Source: Crossaster papposus (Eukaryota; Echinodermata; Asteroidea; Velatida; Solasteridae). From it: a stretch of DNA of 64,000 nt. Each line of letters opens with the position of its first letter. Position 1 is the stretch's first letter. Below, piece by piece: positions 56,659-64,000 of this stretch. Position numbers and translations under genes: made by a program. Location of the stretch: positions 1,426,001-1,490,000 of the forward strand of contig JBAIAA010000433.1 in assembly GCA_037893245.1 (NCBI GenBank), given 5' to 3'. Under the pieces are notes generated by a model. The model did no database searches and was not told the DNA's origin. It was given only the letters and a program-made list of their open reading frames with translations.

Positions 56659-57327
56659 ATAATAGTTGGGTCCAAAACATAAGTTCCGTGACCATTCTCT
56701 GGCTAGGATGGTTTAACGATGGATTTGACTTCTATGGACCATTTATAAAGAAATTAGCCCCCCGGTCCCTCCCAAAAATACCGGCATTTTTCGCTAGAGG
56801 GCCAAATCCAAGATGGCCGCCGGCGCCAACTTGGAAAATTAAGGTTTGAACCAGAGCACCTAGAATTATGTCTGAAAACACTTTTTCGGGTAAGTGGATC
56901 CCGAGGATTCCGATTCCGACATCGGTTTGACAATATGACATCAATTTGACCCAGAAATCCAAGATGGCCGCCATCTGATAGAGGAAAAACATATTTTTTT
57001 GAAAGGGAACACCTAGAAACATGAATGAACACATTGGGCTGTAACTACGAAAGCTGTTTATCTTTATGCGAGTGTAGTATATAGACGTGGATAAATCCAA
57101 GTTACACGCGTCTTCCTAAACACCTGAATTAAACAACTCTTACTAAATATCTTAAATGGTTGTTTAGTTATCCTCGTGTAACTTGATAGTCTAAACTTAT
57201 TGACCGTGGTCCCTATTGTTAAATACATTGCAATATAGAGGATTGCGCAACAGTATAAACATACGATATGCCTCAGTAGATAAATCTCCAGCAGGTCTTT
57301 ACTTAGATACTCTACAGCCTGAGCCAT

Positions 57328-57559
57328 ATGGCTGATACCAAAAGGCAACGCAGTGACAATTTCACTGCTGACGAAAGGATTGCTCTCGTTGAGACCATGA
57401 GGAACTTTAATTCCATTATTGGTGACAAACGATGTGACACTAAAGCCAACCAGAAACAAAGCTGATGCCTGGAAAGCTATCACTTCAGAAATGTCCATCT
57501 CGTTTCCTGACCGTAAAAGCCGATCTGCTATAAAGACAACAAATAATTGGGTGTTCTAA
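57328..57559 (+). pseudogene. Myb/SANT-like DNA-binding domain of a Harbinger element
   Basis: ATG 57,328 starts MADTKRQRSDNFTADERIAL, and the domain follows: VETMRNFNSIIGDKRC, then AWKAITSEMSISFP and RKSRSAIKTTNNW. These are the spaced Trp and Arg/Lys positions of the Myb/SANT-like domain found in the second protein of PIF/Harbinger elements and in NAIF1/MSANTD-type host proteins. In Harbinger it binds the transposon ends and helps import the transposase into the nucleus. A frameshift near 57,458 separates the halves: the first frame stops at 57,463 and the second at 57,557. The coding sequence ends tail to tail with the transposase remnant. Confidence 0.75.
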
Positions 57560-57843
57560 ATACAATCCGAGAAGTCCAAGTAAATCGTCAACGTGTCTTC
57601 GCTAACTCTGAAACGTCTGATGAAATGTTCCTCGTCATACTCTTCTAGGGGATTCAACTTGTCCCTATAAACTCTTGGTGCACGTAGGTGTTGGCGACCA
57701 TGGCGCTTTTCTTGTTAGTTGTCCTCCTCTTGAGCAATTAAGAAGATTTGAAGCGCATCCATCCTGTCCACCTTTCTACCTTTCTGTGTACATATCTGGC
57801 TTCTAAATGGCTCAGAATACTCACTAAACAACCCCCGTACCAT
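57556..57843 (-). pseudogene. N-terminal remnant of a PIF/Harbinger (HARBI1-like) transposase
   Basis: Minus strand from ATG 57,762 (or 57,843): MDALQIFLIAQEEDN, one in-frame TAA at 57,715-57,717, then RHGRQHLRAPRVYRDKLNPL and EEYDEEHFIRRFRVSEDTLT. The PR-x-(F/Y)-R-D-(x)2-NPL and FRRRFR(V/L)S pattern is characteristic of the start of HARBI1/PIF transposases. A normal transposase is ~350-400 residues; here about 65 recognisable residues remain before a stop at 57,556, and the DDE domain is absent. The stop overlaps the convergent Myb/SANT-like frame. Confidence 0.75.
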
Positions 57844-58374
57844 GTTTAAGAATTGCTATTGTTTGTTATGAACACACGTTTAAACTCCAATGGTCATTTA
57901 AACGCGGCTAACCTAAAACAAGCTTTGTAGTACTTGTTTGAAGTAAGACACCAGGTTGAAACAGTGACTACTAATTTATACGCATCAAATGGCTTAAACA
58001 GCTTTCGTAGTTACAGCCCATTTTGTTCGGTTAAATCATTGCGCTGATGCAATTAAGGTCCTCGGTCAGCCGGATATGATGAATAATGGTTCTAGGAGTG
58101 AGCTCATAATGGTATAAGGGCCATATCGGCTGGAATTGTATGTGGGTACAAGTATTTAGCACACTGATCGGTCTGATTTATTTTAACAATGCACACTTTC
58201 TTTTCAGTTTGTGTCTTAATTCGCTGAATACACCAATTACCGTCACTACATAATCGTAGTGTTGGCACCAGATTAGTTTATCTTTGTACAGTTTTGTATC
58301 ACAAACATGGTACTTATTTCTGTTATTGTTCCACTGATACTGTGGTTTCAGTAGTTGTGTTGTGAATTGAGAAA

Positions 58375-59015
58375 TATCAGTTACATTCTCCCTGGTAATA
58401 TTGGGTAAATGGGGTAATATCGGGTGACCTCAATTTACATGCTGACCCTAAGTGGGCGTGATAAACCTTGGTAACACAATTTTGTCACTTGTTCTACATG
58501 AACGTTATGTTTTGCGTAATAGCGATACGTTTAGGGTGTTTTCGTTGAGATAATTGTGTAATATTTATTTACTCAAAGTCTCAAAGAAACGAATTTGCCA
58601 AAAGGCCAACACACAAATAAATAAATAACAAAAAAAGATCGGCAAACTGTGATTACAGACGGCGGTGATATTGGGCACATATATAGCGTTTACCACACGC
58701 TTAGATTGTAGGAGTGGCAGAAGAATCATTGATGTTTATATGTGTATACATTGTAGTATTGTTCCGGTAGTATCGTAATATTAGTATTAACTAATATAAT
58801 TAACCAATTAACCAATATTGGGTAAATGGGATAATATCGGGTGGTAATAACGTGCAATGCCAGAAATATCGGTAACATTCTCCCTGGTAATATTATATAA
58901 TATTAGGTAATATCGGGTGGTAATAACAATGCAATGTCGGAAATAACGGTTACATTCTCCCTGGTAATATGGGGTAATATCGTTACAACCCTGGTAATAT
59001 CGGGTAAAATACCCA
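58375..59015 (+). repeat. Diverged copies of a CCCTGGTAATAT repeat
   Basis: The phrase TCTCCCTGGTAATATTGGGT with GGGGTAATATCGGGTG follows at about 58,386, 58,815, 58,877 and 58,955. It lies in the right interior of the 3.2-kb element. The stretch 58,495-58,670 within it resembles the start of the window. Confidence 0.6.
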
Positions 59016-59065
59016 GTGGGTAGTGCGCCCCCAGTGAATTACCACCCCTCACCTGGTGGGAGCTG

Positions 59066-59269
59066 GTGGGTGGCCGCTGTCGCCCTGTCTGCCACACGCG
59101 ACCTGCTCTCCCGACGCATCTACCTGCATCGGGGCCAGCTAACGAGAGCGAAGAAGATGAGCACGATTGGGATGATGACGAGGAGGAGGGAGATGATGAT
59201 GTACAGAGGAGGGAGGATTCATCTGAATCTGATGTCCAGAATCTAGTGAGCCAGAATTCTCTGATTTAG
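59066..59269 (+). CDS. Acidic C-terminal reading frame inside the 3.2-kb element
   Basis: The frame ends ...NESEEDEHDWDDDEEEGDDD, then SSESDVQNLVSQNSLI and a stop at 59,267. The Asp/Glu/Ser-rich tail looks like the end of a nuclear protein, such as a transposase or DNA-binding protein. The upstream part (RCRPVCHTRPALPTHLP) is less convincing, and an acceptor-like CCCCCAG precedes it at 59,033. No catalytic motif is visible, so the family is unknown. It could be the last exon of the gene of the 3.2-kb element. Confidence 0.3.
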   Translation: MGGRCRPVCHTRPALPTHLPASGPANESEEDEHDWDDDEEEGDDDVQRREDSSESDVQNLVSQNSLI

Positions 59270-59867
59270 ACTGATCACATCTCTCAATGTCATATTGATT
59301 AACCTGTTACGATGTTGAAACAATGTGTAGCATAAGACAAAAGCATAATTGGTGACTAATCCTAAATGGGTTTCAATTGCGTTGCACTGTGGTGTCATTT
59401 GTCTTCTCTTAAAAAACAACAAAAAAAACCAAATGATTTTGTATTGACATGCTTTTTGTGGTTTCATTTGATAACTACATGTATTTCAGTTACAGCTATA
59501 ACAAGGAGCTTATTTTAAAGAATAATTATAGTTCTATTGTCATTCATTTGGCTGCAACAGATTTTATATAAGATGGCGCCGGCGGCCATCTTAGATTTCT
59601 AGGTCAAGTTGATGTCATATTGTCAAACCGATGTCGGAATCGGAATCATCGAGGTTCACTTACCCGAAAAAAGTGTTTTCAGACATGATTCTAGGTGCTC
59701 TGGTTCAAAAGTTAATTTTCCAAGATGGCGCCGGTGGCAATCTTGGATTTTTGGGAGGGACCGGGGGGCTAATTTCTTTATAAATGGTCCATAGAAGTCA
59801 AATCCATCGTCAAACCTTCCTAGCCAGAGAATGGTCACGGAACTTATGTTTTGGACCCAACTATAAT

Positions 59868-60364
59868 GCCCCTAATAAGGCGGAAAATTTGAACAAAATG
59901 AACACGTCCTTGTACTCCTGAATGGCAAGAATTCGTGAATATAATAGGCGCGTAAGTCGTTCTCGATAACAAATCAAACCCAATTTTCTGCAGAGTCAGT
60001 ATTTACCATATATTCTTTTAGAATAGGTAAAATATTATTGAGCCTGGAATATTCCCTTTAAGAATTCCTTCTTTATCTAAATTGATACAAAAAAGCAAAT
60101 TGTTAAACGAACCTAAACACAAACAATTCTTTACACAGAAACCGAACTGATGGTGGTTTTGGGAAAATACACGTGCAGGCCATGCTAGATTAAATACAAC
60201 AACATCATGCAACTGAAGATCTAGAGTGCAATATTCTTTCTAGTATAGTCCTGCAGATTAATAATGTTTTTCACCACAATATTGTATTTGATGATACAAG
60301 CACCAAAATTGGCATAACTTACTCGTTTGGGGTCACTGTACACACAAACCCCGTTAGCCAAATT
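59868..60364. other. No gene seen
   Basis: AT-rich sequence with short open frames only, following the right target duplication of the 3.2-kb element. Confidence 0.45.
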
Positions 60365-60730
60365 AAAATCCAATATGGCGGCAATTTTTTTCAAGATGGC
60401 CGCCACTAAATGGTAACACTTAATGTTACATTGGATTAATTGGTCATACAAGCACCAACAATTGCTTCTATCCACCAAATGTGCCCCTTATCAATTCAAA
60501 AATAGAAAACAACTTGAACATTCAAGATGGCGGTCATTTTTTTCAAGATGGCGGCCATGTTTTCTAAGATTGCTTTCATTGAATGACATACATGGTTATT
60601 TTACAAAAGAAACCAAATGGTCATACAATAAAGCTGCAATTTACCTCTCGTTAGTCATTTATAATTAACAAATCAGAAATCACTGGAAATCAAAGATGGC
60701 CGTCATTTTTCAAAATGGCTGCCAACACGT
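60365..60730. promoter_or_regulatory. Cluster of YY1-like AAGATGGCGGCC motifs
   Basis: Six to seven copies of (C)AAGATGGC(G/C)G(C/T)C or close variants occur at about 60,372, 60,394, 60,524, 60,546, 60,692 and 60,713, usually followed or preceded by a T run. AANATGGCGGC is the core binding motif of vertebrate YY1. The same motif occurs in both arms of the adjacent 3.2-kb element, so the cluster is probably a decayed relative of those arms rather than a host promoter. Confidence 0.5.
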
Positions 60731-60959
60731 AAGTACAATACAATTTATAACAATAGCGGGTGTCAATAAAGAAGAAAATGGTTACAAGAATTGCGACCTG
60801 ACTTGAGATTCTTACCATTACTGTTGTAATTACTTTCCAAGATTAACTCTTTATTTTGTATTTGCATTACTGAACATTTGAAGACATACTTAGCGTGCCT
60901 TTGATGCTTACAGTCTGTGTTTTAACATCCCATGCATAGAACAAATCAATCTCATCAGT

Positions 60960-61175
60960 CCTGGTTGAGCTTGTAACTAAGGTATTAACCAATCTATTGG
61001 TTATTCATAACCAATATATTAGTTATCCTTTAACCAGTCATATTGGTTGAGATTGTAACCAAGGTATTAACCAATCTATTGGTTATTCATAACCAATATG
61101 TTGGTTGTCCTTCAACCAGTCATATTGGTTGAGCTTGTAACCAAGGTATCAACCAATCTATCGGTTATCCATAAT
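60960..61175. repeat. ~107-bp minisatellite rich in CCAAT dyads
   Basis: About two copies of a ~107-bp unit containing AACCAGTCATATTGGTTGAG, TTGTAACCAAGGTAT and ACCAATCTATTGGTTAT. Each unit has several CCAAT/ATTGG inverted pairs that can form small hairpins. Confidence 0.8.
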
Positions 61176-61631
61176 GTAGGAAATGTACCTACAGCAACTG
61201 ACCCATCAGAAGTGAGAAAATTAGTTTTGACAATAGTCGATGTTAAATTGTGGTATTTAGTCCAAAATGCATTTTTTTTAACCATAATATGTAATTATTC
61301 AAACGATTCCATGATTGAATTTACATGTTTGTGCAAACATAGTGAAAAATTGACATACAATTTCATCCGTATTCAACTTTTTACATTATTCATAAAAAAC
61401 TAGCTGTGACTTCGTCGTGGACAAAAAAGCGAACTATAAAACTAACAACGGCAATAGCTAAGTGTGTAATAAGTGTTCAGTAGCTAATATCTAATATTAA
61501 ACTACTCTTGTGACGTCACTCTATTCAGAAAAGTGTCGATTATTTTAAATAATGTACAGTTAACTGTACATTCTTTTAAGAATTAACAGAAAAAGAACGA
61601 CTCAATGAACACAGAAATTGCTATTGTTATA
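61176..61631. other. No gene seen
   Basis: AT-rich sequence between the minisatellite and the poly(A) signal of the minus-strand candidate exon. If that gene is real this is its downstream flank. Confidence 0.4.
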
Positions 61632-61637
61632 TTTATT
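61632..61637 (-). promoter_or_regulatory. Poly(A) signal AATAAA
   Basis: AATAAA on the minus strand begins five bases after the stop codon at 61,643-61,645. This placement supports the exon call next to it. Confidence 0.45.
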
Positions 61638-61642
61638 ACAAC

Positions 61643-61833
61643 TTAGTAAGAGCTATGTTGACAGTTTTTTCTAGAGCTTTCAACAGTTAATTGTCTTGGA
61701 GGTCTCTTTGCCGTGTCGACGCGCTTATGCGGTTTCTGGCCACCGAAGCCCTTGTTGTAGAGACGAGATGCTGCCATGCTCGATCGTATGGAGTGGTTCG
61801 TCCAAAAGCCTTGTTGCACAGATTTGCCACAAC
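61643..61833 (-). CDS. Candidate terminal exon of a host gene
   Basis: Minus strand: a pyrimidine-rich tract and acceptor (TTGTTGATATCCCAG) end at 61,834, followed by an open frame of about 63 codons (CGKSVQQGFWTNHSIRS, MAASRLYNKGFGGQKPHK, then PPRQLTVESSRKNC) to a TAA at 61,643. A poly(A) signal follows at once. A second frame (VVANLCNKAFGRTTPYDRAW) is open to 61,687, so the phase is uncertain. No domain is recognised. The combination of acceptor, open frame, stop and poly(A) signal in 200 bp is the best host-exon candidate in the right half. Confidence 0.4.
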
Positions 61834-61839
61834 CTGGGA

Positions 61840-62735
61840 TATCAACAATAACAAAAATAAAATAAAATGGATGCGCCAAACCGCATGTAACAAATTGCAT
61901 CAAGGTTTGTCTAAAACATTCGAAAATGAAAATGGCCCAAGAACTTATTACGACTAAGAAAACAAATGGAGGATAAACCTTTTTATTAGCAAGGTCGAAG
62001 CGATGGTTTGCAATTTAAAATATGTACATTTCTTGTAAATGGGAATAATTTTCGACGGAGATAGCTCATAGTTATGTCATACGTTCGAAGGTCCTAAAAA
62101 GTACTACTAATGCACAACTTTAAAAGGGCTGGTATACGTATAACACGTACATGTACTTTACATTCGCTAACTCGCCCATGTTGTCCTGTCCTGTCGTATA
62201 CCCGTGTAGCAAAAACGGCAGAAAAACCAACAGAAATTTGTTTTGTTCCGAGTCTGGTTTGACGTGTGATAATGAAACCGTTCAGGGTTTAACAAAAGGC
62301 TGGTATACTTTCGACACGGAATAATGACTACTGACGCTATTGTTACACCATAAGAAGGGCTAAAATTTGTAAAAATAATAAGCTAAAATGAGCTGCTGAT
62401 GAGAGCCGTGCCAAATGTTGGGAATAACAAGTTCTTGTTTCCTTTTCTTGCTTATTTTCCATCATTACCTGATCCGTTAGGGGTCCAAATCAGCCACGAG
62501 TAGTAGGAAGTTTCTTCACCTCTGAATCTGCCGCTTTAGTATAAATCCTCATTGGAGTATAAATCCTCATCGAATATGTCCCAAAATACTGGTGTAAATC
62601 ACCATCAAAATAAATTGGCGAGTCAGTTCTTGAGGTGACACAACATATCTCCCTAGGGCTAGGCCTATCTATATCAACATGAACATTCAGTGACATTTGC
62701 GATTTTAAAGAATGTTTTTCTATAATAGCTAAGTT
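61840..62735. other. No gene seen (possible intron of the minus-strand gene)
   Basis: AT-rich with no domain-bearing frame. If 61,643-61,833 is a terminal exon, this is intronic. Confidence 0.35.
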
Positions 62736-62740
62736 AACGT

Positions 62741-62819
62741 ATAGGTACAAACATTTCCCATGTACTGATATAGGCATTTAAAAGGCCTACATCAGTACAT
62801 GGGAAATGTTTGTACCTAT
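62741..62819. repeat. 79-bp hairpin
   Basis: GGTACAAACATTTCCCATGT at 62,744 is inverted at about 62,796-62,817 with a short AT loop between, so ~35-bp arms can pair. No target duplication is visible. Confidence 0.8.
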
Positions 62820-62849
62820 ATTTGATGTGTTTCGGGTCATTTATGGTAT

Positions 62850-64000
62850 TGTAACGTAGATTTGTCCTGGGGTCGACACAACACACAAGAAAGAATCCTG
62901 ACACAAGTGTTCCGTGATTTCCGGTGAATATCTGCCGTTTATTGTGTACTCTCGCCTCAAAACACTGACATGAAACTCACACAATCACGCGGTCTCTAGA
63001 ACTGGTCAGAACTGGTTCGGCGTATGCGCGATCCGGGGACGGGTTTTTGGAGCGCACCAGCAGGAGCCACCAGGGCGATCCCACCACCGTGGAATCACCC
63101 CAGCGCCCCCTACCGGCCAACCGGCACGGACGCTACACAGCCCCCCACGAAGACCTTGTTTGCCCTCAAACAAAACGGTGGGCGCTGTTGCCGCACACCC
63201 GGTTATAACCGCCCCGGAAAGCGCATAACGCTAACAATTACAACACAACAAAAACTGGTTAAAGTTCCCGTCTAGGAGGTGGGAGGTGGCCGCCGGGTGA
63301 CACCGTCCCTGTCCAAACGCATCCAGGTCCCGTCCGGTAGCTCCACTTGACACCCTGCCGGCAAGACTCAGGGCTGCCCACGCCATTGGAGCGTCGACAT
63401 CGGAGGGGGCGTCGGGGGCTGTGTCTGCGTCCCTCCTTCCGCCTGAGCTGGCGGGGAGGGTCTGGCGGTGCTGCTTCCTTCTGGGTGGCGAGAGCGGTGT
63501 CCGTGTCCCCGTTGTCCTGACCAACGGCCCGAGGGCGCCGAGGTAGCCTCTCCTGGTCCTGGCTTGGCTGGCTGGCCGACTCGTCCCGTTCCGTGCGAGG
63601 AGGCCAGGAGGGCCGCTCTGAGTGGAGGTGGTTCCCCGGCTCCCCCCGCTGGAACTGGGCCCCGTCGTCTCTTGGCCGGGAGCGGTGACGCGGGACTGGC
63701 AGCGGCTGGGTGATCCCGCCTGCCGTGGGAAAGGTCGGGGCTCTCCTGTCGGGAGAGGCGAGGCGGAGAACGTCCACGGCCGGCGGGATTGATGAGCTCT
63801 ATCTCGTCGTCGCTAGGATGAATCATTAGGGCGTCCATCTCCGCCATCACCCCGGCCACCAGCCCCTGCCGGCAGTACCGATGGTGACGTCCCCGGATGT
63901 CGTCTCGGTAGAACGCGTATGGGCGTTCCGCGTGGAGCTTCTCGCACGCAGTGCGGATGTGCCTGCGGCGGTTGTTGCTGCGGGTGAAAGCCTTCCCACA
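62850..64000 (-). mobile_element. 3' part of an LTR-type element, running out of the window
   Basis: On the minus strand a purine tract (GTGGGGGGC) precedes a terminal-repeat-like block from about 63,137 to 62,850. The block starts TGTAGCGTCCG, ends CTACGTTACA, and carries AATAAA near 62,940. Upstream lies a zinc-finger reading frame. Only the 3' portion lies in the window, so wholeness cannot be judged; no frame damage is obvious in the visible part. The family is probably LTR-type but not assigned. Confidence 0.5.
63368..64000 (-). CDS. C2H2-finger reading frame at the window edge (partial)
   Basis: The minus-strand frame is open from the edge: CGKAFTRSNNRRRHIRTAC fits a C-x(n)-F-x-R-x(n)-H-x(n)-C zinc-finger-like module. 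Then come YAFYRDDIRGRHHRYCRQG, an acidic spot (SDDEIELINP) and a long Pro/Arg/Ser-rich, probably disordered tail to a stop at 63,368. Composition is very GC-rich, unlike the neighbouring DNA. Its position just before a terminal-repeat-like block suggests it belongs to the element, perhaps as a nucleic-acid-binding protein. The start is outside the window. Confidence 0.45.
   Translation of the reverse strand, partial: CGKAFTRSNNRRRHIRTACEKLHAERPYAFYRDDIRGRHHRYCRQGLVAGVMAEMDALMIHPSDDEIELINPAGRGRSPPRLSRQESPDLSHGRRDHPAAASPASPLPAKRRRGPVPAGGAGEPPPLRAALLASSHGTGRVGQPAKPGPGEATSAPSGRWSGQRGHGHRSRHPEGSSTARPSPPAQAEGGTQTQPPTPPPMSTLQWRGQP

Larger units (their letters stand above)
57036..58019. mobile_element. 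984-bp PIF/Harbinger relic with 24-bp-plus perfect inverted ends
   Basis: Ends GGGCTGTAACTACGAAAGCT (and four to five further matching bases) are perfectly inverted, flanked by ATT at 57,033-57,035 and 58,020-58,022. It contains the two genes expected of a PIF/Harbinger transposon, both damaged: a Myb/SANT-like DNA-binding protein on plus and the N-terminus of the transposase on minus. Most of the DDE catalytic region is gone, so this is an internal-deletion derivative. It is inserted in the left part of the 3.2-kb element. Confidence 0.85.
56663..59863. mobile_element. 3.2-kb DNA element with ~300-bp inverted terminal repeats
   Basis: Arms 56,664-56,975 and 59,571-59,862 are reverse complements at high identity, starting AGTTGGGTCCAAAACATAAG. 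Flanks read ATAAT on both sides (56,659-56,663 and 59,863-59,867). This can be a 5-bp duplication, or a TAA duplication if the element starts TAGTTGGG, which would suit PIF/Harbinger. Each arm holds two AAGATGGCNGCC motifs. The interior contains a nested Harbinger relic, diverged short repeats, and an acidic reading frame that may be a remnant of the element's own gene. Superfamily not settled. Confidence 0.8.

Noticed and set aside
57064-57498. 144-codon minus-strand frame with hydrophobic stretches
   Set aside because: It is the antisense of the Myb/SANT-like gene, whose domain motifs are clear on the plus strand.

Overview
This is a eukaryotic, almost certainly animal, intergenic or intronic window that is very repeat-rich. 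It holds LINE endonuclease and reverse-transcriptase fragments, a tRNA-derived SINE, PIF/Harbinger and TTAA-target DNA elements, a Ty3/gypsy fossil, a Ngaro-type tyrosine-recombinase retroelement fossil with an SGNH-hydrolase domain, and satellites. There are no operons, bacterial genes, rRNA genes or CRISPR arrays. Ngaro elements carrying SGNH hydrolases are known from sea urchins and fishes, so a marine invertebrate, perhaps a deuterostome, is plausible. That is an inference and the species cannot be read from the sequence.

Layout. 1-2,700: low-copy sequence and a foldback element. 2,840-5,000: a GC3-rich coding-looking frame split by a 1.27-kb DNA transposon (9-bp target duplication) that itself carries a 459-bp MITE (another 9-bp duplication). 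5,605-7,169: foldback element with 262-bp arms. 7,170-13,070: a repeat family with a 1.26-kb head and an ~88-bp satellite tail, invaded by a LINE, a SINE and a Harbinger-type MITE; a second, uninvaded copy sits at 42,816-44,783. 14,200-16,300: minisatellite, palindrome, LINE relic with a TTAA MITE. 16,301-22,310: one 53-bp satellite array split by a 4.75-kb element with TGT...ACA ends and ATAC target duplications. 22,311-23,530: second LINE relic. 23,600-28,048: 55-bp tandem array, then a Ty3/gypsy gag-pol fossil. 29,186-35,283: Ngaro-like fossil ending in three near-identical 565-bp repeats. 36,169-36,606: small two-membrane-segment reading frame. 38,350-39,357: 5'-truncated LINE.

44,784-56,185 is the most striking region. 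It is 11.4 kb of head-to-tail modules with Helitron/Helentron-like ends: an AGCTGTTTCGG hairpin at the 5' end, and CGAAACAGCT plus a TGTGTTTGT/ACAAACACA hairpin plus CTAG at the 3' end. The modules are filled with ~145-175-bp minisatellites, and every unit carries TGACGTCA-type (CRE/ATF) palindromes. The last modules are inverted. 56,663-59,863 is a 3.2-kb element with ~300-bp inverted ends, YY1-like sites and a nested PIF/Harbinger relic (Myb/SANT-like gene plus transposase N-terminus). 60,370-61,170 has more YY1-like sites and a CCAAT-dyad minisatellite. 61,643-61,833 is a candidate host terminal exon on the minus strand. The right edge holds an LTR and a C2H2-finger reading frame of an element that continues out of the window.

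Very few host genes are supported: only the split frame at 2,973-4,990 and the terminal exon near 61,700 are candidates. The main story is nested transposition, with several insertions proved by empty or paralogous sites inside the same window.
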